A stretch of DNA of 21,786 nucleotides, from IMG/VR virus record IMGVR_UViG_3300013297_000015, positions 1 through 21,786 of that record; one strand, given 5' to 3'. Of this stretch, positions 15,296 through 21,786 are shown in pieces. The notes beneath the pieces were generated by a model. It saw nothing but the letters and a program-made list of their open reading frames with translations. It ran no database searches and had not been told where the DNA came from. Origin of the DNA: a virus. Made by a program: the position numbers and the translations under genes. How positions within the stretch are numbered: the stretch's first letter is position 1; every line of letters begins with the position of its first letter.

Positions 15296-17541
15296 CGGTC
15301 GCTAAGCTCCCATCGCGGCATCAGCGCCGCCACCACGCAATTGGTCGGCGTATCATGCTCCAGTTCGATCTGCCCGGCGCGGTCCCACGTCCCGCCGATC
15401 GAGCGATCCTCGGTGTCGCCGTCGAACAACGGCACCGGCGCGTCCATCCGCTCGCCCGCATTGCGATAGATCAGCGCGTCGAGCGTGCGTCCCGCACTTC
15501 CCCCGACCAGCCCGACCCCGCTCGCAATCAGCCGCGCGGTCGCGGTCACCAATGGCTTGAGATTGCCCTGCGCCGTGCCGGTGCGCATCTGCGCCTCGAC
15601 CCGCATCGATACCAGCCGCGCGGTGTAGGCGAGCCCGACCGTCACCACCGTTGCCGGGCGCGGAAGGTCGAAGCTGCCGTCGGCCTCGACCGTGATGCCG
15701 GCAACGACCGCGCCGTCGGCCAGCACTGCCACCGGCTTGCCCGCCAGCCAGGTCAGGCCGGAAACGTGCGTCGCCGGAGAGCCGAAGGTCGCGGTCAGGC
15801 CGCTGTCCACGAAATATTGATCGGTCTGCGCGTCCTCGTCCTCGTCGAAGAAGGGCTGCATCTGCTCGACCGAGAGGTTGCCGGCGCCGTCATCGACCAG
15901 CGCCCACGCCTCGTCGTCATTGCCGTCCTCGGCCGGGATCGTCTCCAGCGACACGATCCGGCCGCCATACGCCGACGCGCCGTGGATCCGGCGCGACCAG
16001 CCGCGCACCTGCTGATCGGGGCTATAGGCATGCGCCGCAACCTGGCCATCATTCCGCAACGCGAACAGCAATTCCTCCGGCTGCTGCATATAGCTGATCT
16101 GGCGGACGCCGCTGCGCGTCATCTGCCGGCACCAGATCGTGCTGTTGGGGGCGACGATTGCGTCGCGCGTGAAATCATATTGCGCCTCGCGCACGCGCCG
16201 CGCGCCGCGCTGCACGAAATTGAGCAGGTTGCCGATCTGGATCGGCCACACCAGGCTCGACCCGTAATTGCTCGGCCGGCCGATCACGCCCAGATTGCCC
16301 GGCCCGGCCGCCGCTCCGCTGTTGAGCGCGCCGATCGGATATTCGCCGCTCGCGGTGCCGACCAGCATATATTTGCCCGCATCGGCCGCCCACAGGATCG
16401 GATCGGGCGCGGACAGCCGGTAGCGGAACGCCATGTCGGCCGCCAGCTGGCCGCTCGAGGTGAAGGCCGCGAAGTTGAGCGTATCGCCCGAAACGCCGCC
16501 GAAAATGTCGAGGTCGCGGATCAGGATCAGCCGCTCGTTCCATTTGAGCACCACGTTGGGATAGCCGCGCGTGTCGCTGAACGCGCCGAAATTCCAGCGC
16601 CAGGTCGGCACGCTGGTGACGCTGTCGGGGATACGGCGCAGCACGGTCGCGGTAACGGTGGTGCTGTTGGTGAAGCCCGTGATCCGCACGATCCCGAAAT
16701 GATCGTGGCGATAGGCCCATTGCACGCCGTACGGACCCTTGCCGTTCACGTCCGTCGCGCCGCCCGCGGCATTGCCGTCCCATTCGCTGCCTTCGCTGTG
16801 CGTCGGGGGCACGGTGCCGGTCCGGCCCGTGGTTAGTGCGGTATAGGCCTTGCCGTCGCTGCGCTGGATGTCGCCGGCGTTGACGCCGGCAATCCCGACC
16901 TGCCACGCCTGGATCGTCGAGAAATCGAGCGCCTGCACCTGGAACAGGCCGCCGACGTCGGTCGCCGCGAAGATCGGCGCGCTCGCGGTCAGCGTTACCG
17001 TTCCGCCGATCGTCGTCGTTCCCGCGACCGTGATCGTCTTGCTCTCGTCGATATTCTGATCCTCGAACGGGCCGTTGACCAAAGCGAGTGCGGCATAGCT
17101 GAACGTCGTCGCGGAGGTGCGCGACAGCGCCGCCGGCGGATATTTGCGATGCGCCAGATATTGGCGATCCTTGCTCTGCTGGCGGCTCACCGCCGACGCC
17201 TCGGCCGCCGAATAGGGCACCGTCACCTCATAGGGCGTGACCGGGTCGCTCTCGATCCTGCCGCCATTGGTGTAGAAGCGGATCGTCCCGTCGCTATGCT
17301 CCAGCAAATAGGACTGGGTGCGCGAGAAGACGAACTTGCTGAGCCAGGCCGCGCCGGCGCGCGCGGCGCGGATATAGCGGAACCCCGGCGCCTTGATGAT
17401 CGGCCCCTCGACCGACAGGACGAAATTCTCGATCTGCGCGGCGCCGATCTTGTAGATCGCCGTGTCGACCCGCCCTTCCATCCGGCGCGACAATTCGCCG
17501 CCATTGAAGCTGGTCAGGACGTCGGTGAAGGTCTGGCTCAC
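15292..17541 (-). CDS. Tail tubular protein B (nozzle), T7 gp12-like
   Basis: The protein has 749 aa from GTG 17541, overlapping the adaptor stop as GTGA. The open frame continues upstream through the adaptor gene but that part is a shadow. The N-terminus has the nozzle signature FNGGELSRRMEGRVD followed by ENFVLSVEGPIIKAPGFRYI (~39-57), equivalent to the 'GPL.RRPGT' motif of podoviral tail proteins. The middle is beta-rich with many Trp/Tyr/Gly strands, including FNAAFTSSG-like and EYPIGAL segments. Length is close to T7 gp12. The protein should form the hexameric tip of the short tail and contact the fibres. Confidence 0.85.
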   Translation of the reverse strand: MSQTFTDVLTSFNGGELSRRMEGRVDTAIYKIGAAQIENFVLSVEGPIIKAPGFRYIRAARAGAAWLSKFVFSRTQSYLLEHSDGTIRFYTNGGRIESDPVTPYEVTVPYSAAEASAVSRQQSKDRQYLAHRKYPPAALSRTSATTFSYAALALVNGPFEDQNIDESKTITVAGTTTIGGTVTLTASAPIFAATDVGGLFQVQALDFSTIQAWQVGIAGVNAGDIQRSDGKAYTALTTGRTGTVPPTHSEGSEWDGNAAGGATDVNGKGPYGVQWAYRHDHFGIVRITGFTNSTTVTATVLRRIPDSVTSVPTWRWNFGAFSDTRGYPNVVLKWNERLILIRDLDIFGGVSGDTLNFAAFTSSGQLAADMAFRYRLSAPDPILWAADAGKYMLVGTASGEYPIGALNSGAAAGPGNLGVIGRPSNYGSSLVWPIQIGNLLNFVQRGARRVREAQYDFTRDAIVAPNSTIWCRQMTRSGVRQISYMQQPEELLFALRNDGQVAAHAYSPDQQVRGWSRRIHGASAYGGRIVSLETIPAEDGNDDEAWALVDDGAGNLSVEQMQPFFDEDEDAQTDQYFVDSGLTATFGSPATHVSGLTWLAGKPVAVLADGAVVAGITVEADGSFDLPRPATVVTVGLAYTARLVSMRVEAQMRTGTAQGNLKPLVTATARLIASGVGLVGGSAGRTLDALIYRNAGERMDAPVPLFDGDTEDRSIGGTWDRAGQIELEHDTPTNCVVAALMPRWELSDR

Positions 17542-18137
17542 ACGCCGAACCTCGCCATGATCCAGTCGCTTTCGACCTGCGCTTCGGGCGGGTTCTCGAT
17601 CGCATCGACCTGATTGGCCGCCGCGCGCTTGTTCGTATAGATCTGCCAGGCGCGCGCTTTGCGGTCCTGGTCGCCGGTCAGCACGCCGCAGATCATGAAA
17701 CCCAGATGCCAGGCGAAGGCGTCGGTGAACTGGCTGTCCCAGTCGCCGGGATTGGGGCGGTCGACGATGCAGCGCACGCGCAGGCCGCCCGACGTCTTGG
17801 TCAGGATCCGCCCGCTCTCGATCTGGAAATCGGTGCCCGACGGAAACGGATCGAGGATATCGCGGAAACGCAAGCTCTCGGCCGGCAGCTTGTAGGCGTT
17901 GAGATAGGGATAGATCTTGTCGGCGCTGGGGTTCCTGTCCTGCCCGAGCGCGAGCGCGGCGAGCAGGAAGCGTTCTGTCGCGCAATTCCAGTTTCCCCCA
18001 CGCAAGGTCGCGAGCCGCACCTGGTCCCACACCGCATCGATCTCGCGTGCGGGCTTGGTGTCGTCGCTGGGCGAGCTGATCCGGTCGTTGACGTCGATGC
18101 AGCTCAGCGCGAAATTGGAAACCTGGGTGCGGTCCAC
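17538..18137 (-). CDS. Tail tubular protein A (adaptor), T7 gp11-like
   Basis: The protein has 199 aa from GTG 18137. An AAAGGGG run 11 bases upstream is the likely ribosome site. The sequence pattern is that of gp11-type adaptors: N-terminal helix MDRTQVSNFALSCID, a conserved REIDAVWDQVRLATLRGGNWNCATERF region (~31-57), YPYLNAYKLPAESLRF, and C-terminal helices from FTDAFAWHLGFMICG. Its size matches T7 gp11 (196 aa) closely. It should bridge the portal and the nozzle. Its stop overlaps the nozzle start. Confidence 0.82.
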   Translation of the reverse strand: MDRTQVSNFALSCIDVNDRISSPSDDTKPAREIDAVWDQVRLATLRGGNWNCATERFLLAALALGQDRNPSADKIYPYLNAYKLPAESLRFRDILDPFPSGTDFQIESGRILTKTSGGLRVRCIVDRPNPGDWDSQFTDAFAWHLGFMICGVLTGDQDRKARAWQIYTNKRAAANQVDAIENPPEAQVESDWIMARFGV

Positions 18138-18162
18138 GGGCGGGGGTTCCCCTTTCTACAGG

Positions 18163-18357
18163 TCAGAGCGGGAACCACTTGCCCTGGGTGATGGCGATTT
18201 CGAGCTCCTCGATCGCCTTGAGCAGGTCGCCCTGCGTCATGTTGGTCGCGTCGACGTTGAGGCTGATCACGTCGGTGCCGACCGTGTCGCCCGCGCCGAC
18301 CGTGACGTCCTTGTGCGTCTGCCCGCGCGAGATCGAATATTTGAACCTGGTCGCCAT
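18163..18357 (-). CDS. Small phage protein of unknown function (64 aa)
   Basis: A complete small gene with an excellent ribosome-binding site (AAAGGAG about seven bases before ATG 18357). The product MATRFKYSISRGQTHKDVTV... is polar and has beta-like N-terminal strands, a helix (MTQGDLLKAIEELEIAI) and the ending GKWFPL. No domain is recognised. It lies between a putative decoration protein and the tail adaptor, 25 bases before the latter. A GC-rich hairpin immediately precedes it. A virion assembly or head-completion role is possible from position only. Confidence 0.7.
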   Translation of the reverse strand: MATRFKYSISRGQTHKDVTVGAGDTVGTDVISLNVDATNMTQGDLLKAIEELEIAITQGKWFPL

Positions 18358-18379
18358 CGCTCACTCCTTTCGAGAATTT

Positions 18380-18414
18380 GCGGCGGCGGGAGACCGCCCA
18401 GCCCCCGCCGCCGC
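18380..18414 (-). terminator. 11-bp GC hairpin in the head-tail gap; possible attenuator or processing site
   Basis: GCGGCGGCGGG (18380-18390) is exactly complemented by CCCGCCGCCGC (18404-18414), around a 13-base loop. It lies between the 147-aa and 64-aa genes. On the transcribed strand it is followed by AAATTCTCGAAAGGAG, which contains the next ribosome site, so there is no proper U-run. It could be a partial terminator, a transcript-stabilising hairpin or a ribosome-access element. Confidence 0.4.
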
Positions 18415-18430
18415 CCGTCGATCGCGGGGC

Positions 18431-18874
18431 TTAGGCCGCGACGCGGAAGTTGAGCTCGACCACCAAAGTGCCCGATGCGGGCAGGTTGGCGGTGGCGATC
18501 GTCACGAAGACGTCCTCGGGCGCGGTCAGCGCCGCCTGCGCCTTGGCCGCGGCGGGCCCGAAGCCGGTCGGCGTATCGACCGCGGTGAAGGTCGCAGCCG
18601 CCCGATACTTGGCCGGGCTGCCCGCGCTGCCGACCGATACGGTCGACGTGCCGAGCGAGACCGAACTGTCGAGCGTGACGCTGTCGAAATATGCGCCGAT
18701 CGGAAGGCGACCAACAAAGAGCACGTCGCCGCTCGCGAAGGTCGCAGTCGAAAGATCGAAAATCTCGGTGATGCGGCGCAGCTTGGCGCCGTTCTTGCCG
18801 CCGTCCACCTTGGCGGGAGGCGTGGTGCTGTCCGCGAAAGTGCCGGTGAAGGTCGAACCGTAGCGAGTGGTCAT
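18431..18874 (-). CDS. Putative capsid decoration or head-associated protein
   Basis: The protein has 147 aa from ATG 18874, with an AGGGA site eight to nine bases upstream. It is Thr/Ser/Ala/Val-rich and mostly beta: RYGSTFTGTFADSTTPPAKVDGG, then GDVLFVGRLPIGAYFDSVTLDSSVSLG, and a closing strand GTLVVELNFRVAA. Such small beta-rich proteins right after the major capsid gene are often decoration or head-fibre proteins. No family is named with certainty, so the role is from position and composition. Confidence 0.6.
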   Translation of the reverse strand: MTTRYGSTFTGTFADSTTPPAKVDGGKNGAKLRRITEIFDLSTATFASGDVLFVGRLPIGAYFDSVTLDSSVSLGTSTVSVGSAGSPAKYRAAATFTAVDTPTGFGPAAAKAQAALTAPEDVFVTIATANLPASGTLVVELNFRVAA

Positions 18875-18936
18875 CGTTCTGTTCCCTAATTCCGAGGGTC
18901 AGAAGGCGGCGAGGCGAGCGCCCCGCCACCCCCGGA

Positions 18937-19863
18937 TCATGCCTCGCTGTTGAGGATGTAGCCGCACTTGGCGTTGTCGGTCCGCGTGCAGGCGATCGCG
19001 GTGCGCGCGTAGATCTGCGCGCTGTCGCCCTTGTCGTGCCGGATCGACAGCGAGGAATACATATCCTCCCACGGCACCGCGCGGACGCCCGACTTGGCCC
19101 AGAACGGGTTCTTTCGGTAGTTCGAAGAATCGAGCGTGAGGCCCGCATTGTCGAACAGGGTGTTCGACAATTCGATCTCGACGAAGGTGAAGCCGGCGAG
19201 GCCGAGCAATTGCTTGCCGTCGGACGACCAGCGCGGCTTGACCGTGCCGGCATAATCGCTGCTCAGAACCAGCACCTGGCCGGTGAGATCGTCGATCTGC
19301 TCGGCGGTGAATGCCGCATACCATTCCTCGTTGGGATCGACGAAGCCCTTCATCAGCAGCTTACGTGCCGCGCGCAGCTTCTCGACGTTCATGCGCGCCG
19401 CCGACGCCGCGCCGGTCGCGACAGGAACGACCATCGAACCCGAAAAGGCCGTGTTGGTGGTACCGTTCTTGCCGGTCAGCATGTTGCCATAGAAGCCTGC
19501 CAGCCACGCATCATCCTTGGCGCGCGCGATCATGCCGGCATTCGCCATGACGTAGGCCGACTGCAACTGAATGCCGCTCTCGAGCTGGTCCATCGTGTCG
19601 ACGAGGAAGCCGTTGTCGATCGGATCGGGCGCGACCACCCACACGCGATCGTGGGTCGCGTCGGTGATGTTCGTGTCCTGGTTGCGTGTCGCGCGCTTCT
19701 GGCCCTTCACATTGCCGACGATGTCGTCGAGCTTGACCTTTTCGCCGACACCCTGCGTCGTCGGGCACAGGCTGTAGAGGCGGCTTTCCTGCTGCTGCAG
19801 CGCAAGGCGCATGCTGTCTTCATATTTGACGATGAAGCTATTCGGGATCTGACTGATGGCCAT
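18937..19863 (-). CDS. Major capsid protein
   Basis: The protein has 308 aa, starting at ATG 19863 (MAISQIPNSFIVKYEDSM). GGAGGG lies four bases upstream; an in-frame TTG five codons earlier falls on that site and is rejected. The sequence has hallmarks of the HK97-fold capsid family common in podoviral prophages: helical N-terminus (RLALQQQESRLY), E-loop-like KGQKRATRNQDTNI, VWVVAPDPIDNGFLVDTMDQLESGIQ, and a C-terminal P/A-domain region with FTAEQIDDLTGQVLVL, GFTFVEIEL and RKNPFWAKSGVRAVPWEDM. It lies after the scaffold-like gene and before small head genes. The 206-base gap upstream contains the shared module A, suggesting separate strong transcription. Confidence 0.87.
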   Translation of the reverse strand: MAISQIPNSFIVKYEDSMRLALQQQESRLYSLCPTTQGVGEKVKLDDIVGNVKGQKRATRNQDTNITDATHDRVWVVAPDPIDNGFLVDTMDQLESGIQLQSAYVMANAGMIARAKDDAWLAGFYGNMLTGKNGTTNTAFSGSMVVPVATGAASAARMNVEKLRAARKLLMKGFVDPNEEWYAAFTAEQIDDLTGQVLVLSSDYAGTVKPRWSSDGKQLLGLAGFTFVEIELSNTLFDNAGLTLDSSNYRKNPFWAKSGVRAVPWEDMYSSLSIRHDKGDSAQIYARTAIACTRTDNAKCGYILNSEA

Positions 19864-19867
19864 GGGG

Positions 19868-19873
19868 CCCTCC
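19868..19873 (-). promoter_or_regulatory. Strong ribosome-binding site of the capsid gene
   Basis: The minus strand reads GGAGGG followed by CCCC and ATG at 19863. It fixes the start at the sixth codon of the longer frame and fits the high expression expected for a capsid gene. Confidence 0.75.
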
Positions 19874-19895
19874 AGCAAAAGGTTGAGACCGATTG

Positions 19896-20053
19896 CGAAG
19901 GGCTAGGCGGGGCAATCCCCGGGCCGCCTCTAGCGATTTACGTCCGCGTCGACGACGGCTTCCACCGTGGGGACCGGGGCCGATTAAGGCTAGGCCGGCT
20001 CTTGAAACGATTAGCGGGCGGAAATTCCCATGGAACCCCGCCCGCTGTCAAGC
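19896..20053 (-). promoter_or_regulatory. Intergenic module A, upstream of the capsid gene; homologous to module B before the tailspike
   Basis: The shared blocks in plus-strand coordinates are CGAAGGGCTAGGCGG (19896-19910), CCGGGCC (19919-19925), CGCGTCG (19945-19951), TCCACCG (19961-19967), CCGGGGC (19974-19980), GCTAGGCCGGC (19989-19999) and CCATGGAACC (20028-20037). The same blocks occur in the same order at 6975-7103. The proximal 15-mer lies 32 bases before the capsid ATG. On the transcribed strand the CTAGGC elements read GCCGGCCTAGC and CCGCCTAGCCCTTCG, about 90 bases apart. Late phage promoters, RNA processing or terminator-promoter units are all possible. The T7 parallel is promoter phi10 before gene 10. 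Confidence 0.6.
20013..20046 (-). terminator. 9-bp hairpin between scaffold and capsid genes; possible terminator
   Basis: AGCGGGCGG (20013-20021) pairs exactly with CCGCCCGCT (20038-20046). An inner TTCC/GGAA pair could extend the fold within the 16-base loop. It is 24 bases past the scaffold stop. On the transcribed strand the stem is followed by AATCGTTTC, only a weak U-run. The stem arms are not preserved in module B even though the loop motif CCATGGAACC is. Confidence 0.4.
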
Positions 20054-20069
20054 GTTCGCGTGATCGCCT

Positions 20070-21083
20070 TCAGGCGGTGGCGCGTCTGCCCTGTGCCGCA
20101 TCCATGTCGTTTGCGATAACCTGGTTGAGCCGGTCGAGCCGAGCCGTCGCCACCGGATCCTTATCGCGGATCTTCTTCGACTGCTCGGGATCCGCGAACA
20201 TGCGATCCTTCTCCGCCTTTGCCTCCGCCGGCGTGATCCCGAATTTGCCCTTGCCGCCGTCATGCACGAACGCATCCTCCGCCAGCCCGTTGCCCAGCTT
20301 GAGCATCAGGTCGAGCGTGCGGCCTGCGCCGAGCCCGCGCTGGATGTCCGCCACCGCCTGCCGGTCGAGCCCGAGCTGCGCAGCCGCGCGGTTGCACATC
20401 GCGAGATTTGCATCCTTCGCGCCGCCCCATTCCTTGAACTTGGCCTGCGTCTCGTCGTTGCGCGACTTGACCACGGACGCGTCGAGATCGAGCTGCTGCT
20501 CGAGATACCATTTGCCGAGCGCTTCGGCCGATCCCGCCGGGATGCCCGCCGCGTGCGCCGCTGCGCGGAAGCTGTCGACAAACGGCGTGTTGAGCTGATC
20601 TTCGGTCACGCCATCCGGCAAAGCGATCTTGTAATCCGCCGCCGTCGCGGGCACGCCGATCGCGGTGCGGAATGCCGCGACCTGCTCCGGCGTCGCGCCC
20701 TCCTTGGGGATTTCGATCCTGTTGCCGTTCTGCCCGCGCCACTTTTCGAGCTCGCGATAGGATTTGGCGACATCGTCGAGCGTCTTGTGCCCTTTTTTCG
20801 CCAGCCAGTCGCGGTGCGAGGGCTCCTCACCAGCAGCCTCGGCCGAGAAATTCTCAAGCCAGGCGGGCGGCGTGCCGCCATCTCCGCCGCCGCCATCGCC
20901 ATGATCACCGCCACCGCCACCGGCTGCAGCTGCCGCCGCGGCTGCCGCCGCGGCCGCGGCGTCGTCCCCGCCGCCGAACACATCGCTTACCGCGCCGCCG
21001 CCGCCGCCTTCGCCGCCCGATCCATCGTCGGCCGAGCACAGGAAAAGACGGGTCGAAAATCCTCTATTCGCGTTCATCAACAT
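20070..21083 (-). CDS. Capsid assembly scaffold-like protein with Ala/Gly low-complexity stretch
   Basis: The protein has 337 aa from ATG 21083. GGAGG is 12 bases upstream and the start overlaps the previous gene by 20 bases; a second ATG two codons later is possible. Residues 17-70 are low complexity: acidic/Gly runs, 13 consecutive alanines (42-54) and Gly/Asp runs. The remainder resembles phage scaffold or head-assembly proteins: PPAWLENFSAE, HKTLDDVAKSYRELEKWRGQ, IPKEGATPEQVAAFRTAIGVP, ADYKIALPDGVTEDQLN, and a charged helical C-terminus. The position between portal-side genes and the capsid gene fits a scaffold. It should guide capsid assembly and leave before DNA packaging. Confidence 0.78.
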   Translation of the reverse strand: MLMNANRGFSTRLFLCSADDGSGGEGGGGGAVSDVFGGGDDAAAAAAAAAAAAAGGGGGDHGDGGGGDGGTPPAWLENFSAEAAGEEPSHRDWLAKKGHKTLDDVAKSYRELEKWRGQNGNRIEIPKEGATPEQVAAFRTAIGVPATAADYKIALPDGVTEDQLNTPFVDSFRAAAHAAGIPAGSAEALGKWYLEQQLDLDASVVKSRNDETQAKFKEWGGAKDANLAMCNRAAAQLGLDRQAVADIQRGLGAGRTLDLMLKLGNGLAEDAFVHDGGKGKFGITPAEAKAEKDRMFADPEQSKKIRDKDPVATARLDRLNQVIANDMDAAQGRRATA

Positions 21084-21369
21084 AGTCGCTCTTGACCTCC
21101 ACTAGGCGATTAACCTCCGCATCCGAGAGGTTGAGGAAATATTGGATGCGCAGCCACACTTCGCGCTTGCCCGCGCGAAAGGCCGCCATGTGCGGATCGG
21201 GATCGAACGTGCTCGCCTCCGCCCGGCAGAAATCGCGCAGATCCGCGAGCACGCGCTCGACGTCGCGGCCTCGATCGCCGCTCAGATCGAAAACCGACAG
21301 GAAGTGACGTCGGCGTGCTTGCAGGATCGTCGCCTGCAGCCGCTTCACCGCGTCATTCAGATAGCTCAT
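21064..21369 (-). CDS. Bbp19-like small phage protein
   Basis: The protein has 101 aa from ATG 21369, which overlaps the portal stop as ATGA. The sequence MSYLNDAVKRLQATILQARRRHFLSVFDLSGDRGRDVERVLADLRDFCRAEASTFDPDPHMAAFRAGKREVWLRIQYFLNLSD resembles the family named after Bordetella phage BPP-1 Bbp19. Features include DLRDFCRAEASTF, a short DPDPH segment and a GKREVWLRI segment. The molecular role is not known to me. It is regularly beside the podoviral portal and scaffold genes, so a head-assembly role is inferred. Confidence 0.72.
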   Translation of the reverse strand: MSYLNDAVKRLQATILQARRRHFLSVFDLSGDRGRDVERVLADLRDFCRAEASTFDPDPHMAAFRAGKREVWLRIQYFLNLSDAEVNRLVEVKSDYVDERE

Positions 21370-21786
21370 GCCGCAGCTGCCTGTTGCGCCTTGGCGAGGT
21401 TGAGCACCGATTGCGTCGCCGCCGGTGCGCCCTCGATCAGCGTCTGCTGTTGCTTGGCCTGCGCACGTGCCTCGCGTTTCGCCGCGACCTGGTCCGGCGT
21501 CGCGACCCAGCTTGGCCGCACGCCAAGCACGTCCGCCAGTCCGCGCGCGCTGGTCTCGACGTCGACCAGGTCGATCACGTCCTCGTCGAACGGCGCCAGT
21601 TCGGTCAGCACCTGGACCCAGCGCGTGAAGCCCGCCGCCTCCTCCGCCCGCGCCATGCGTGACATCGGATTGTCGTAGATCACCTTGATCCCGGCCTGCC
21701 GCGCGCGCGTCGCCTCGCGCAGTTCGGGCGGCGGCGGCAATATCTGGCCGGACCGCAATCCGATATCGAGCTCGCGCGCGATCAGC
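21366..21786 (-). CDS. Head-tail connector (portal) protein, C-terminal part
   Basis: The gene is cut by the right edge of the window, leaving the last 139 codons. The frame is open to base 21786, reading L-I-A-R-E-L-D-I-G-L-R-S-G-Q-I-L-P-P-P-P-E-L-R. The C-terminus contains IKVIYDNPMSRMARAEEAAGFTRWVQVLTELA, FDEDVIDLVDVETSARGLADVLGVRPSW and an Ala/Gln-rich tail (KREARAQAKQQQTLIEG). These are typical of the C-terminus of podoviral head-to-tail connecting proteins. An apparent internal TTG start at 21758 is not the real start. The stop overlaps the next gene as ATGA. The portal forms the dodecameric DNA channel. Confidence 0.82.
   Translation of the reverse strand, partial: LIARELDIGLRSGQILPPPPELREATRARQAGIKVIYDNPMSRMARAEEAAGFTRWVQVLTELAPFDEDVIDLVDVETSARGLADVLGVRPSWVATPDQVAAKREARAQAKQQQTLIEGAPAATQSVLNLAKAQQAAAA

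Noticed and set aside
17542-18030. Upstream in-frame extension of the nozzle gene
   Set aside because: It lies in the adaptor gene, which has clear gp11-like sequence in another frame. The GTG overlapping the adaptor stop gives a proper nozzle N-terminus.
1-21786. CRISPR arrays, insertion sequences, rRNA genes, toxin-antitoxin or anti-phage defence genes
   Set aside because: No repeat-spacer pattern, transposase frame, rRNA segment or recognisable defence protein was seen. The minus-strand late genes fill nearly the whole window.

Overview
The window is the late (structural and lysis) end of an integrated podovirus-type prophage in a GC-rich, probably alphaproteobacterial host. Sphingomonadales is a guess from gene style, codon use and GTG/TTG starts, not a proven assignment. 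Every convincing protein gene lies on the minus strand and reads right to left. The only host-like material is the first ~120 bases: an 80-base flank and the 5' half of a tRNA-Arg(UCU). The tRNA sequence stops just after the anticodon loop and gives way to prophage DNA, so this edge looks like a prophage attachment junction. The integrase, DNA replication genes, terminase, most of the portal gene and the other junction lie outside the window.

In transcription order (right to left) the head genes come first: C-terminus of the head-tail connector (portal), a Bbp19-like small protein, a scaffold-like protein with an Ala/Gly low-complexity stretch, a ~200-base intergenic module, the major capsid protein, and two small genes (147 and 64 aa). 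The tail tube and nozzle follow (gp11-like adaptor, gp12-like nozzle). Then comes an injection or internal-core block of five genes: a GNAT-fold gp13-like protein, a gp14-like protein, a gp15-like protein, a transglycosylase-bearing protein and an 853-aa large protein. A second intergenic module precedes the tailspike gene. The tailspike starts a tightly overlapped run: TM/coiled-coil protein, M15 peptidase endolysin, holin-like protein, nested Rz/Rz1-like spanins, and finally an SGNH-hydrolase tail protein next to the tRNA junction.

The most notable observation is that the two long intergenic gaps, one before the capsid gene and one before the tailspike gene, are related to each other. They share a 15-mer, an 11-mer, a 10-mer and several 7-mers in the same order with nearly the same spacing. 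In both, the proximal 15-mer ends 32-34 bases before the start codon. In T7 these two places (gene 10 capsid and gene 17 tail fibre) carry late phage promoters, so a duplicated late promoter or processing module is the leading interpretation. No promoter sequence is recognised outright.

Functionally the window encodes capsid assembly, a short tail with two probable carbohydrate-active receptor-binding proteins (a beta-helix tailspike and an SGNH esterase-like protein), the ejected core proteins that would cross the cell wall, and a lysis cassette.
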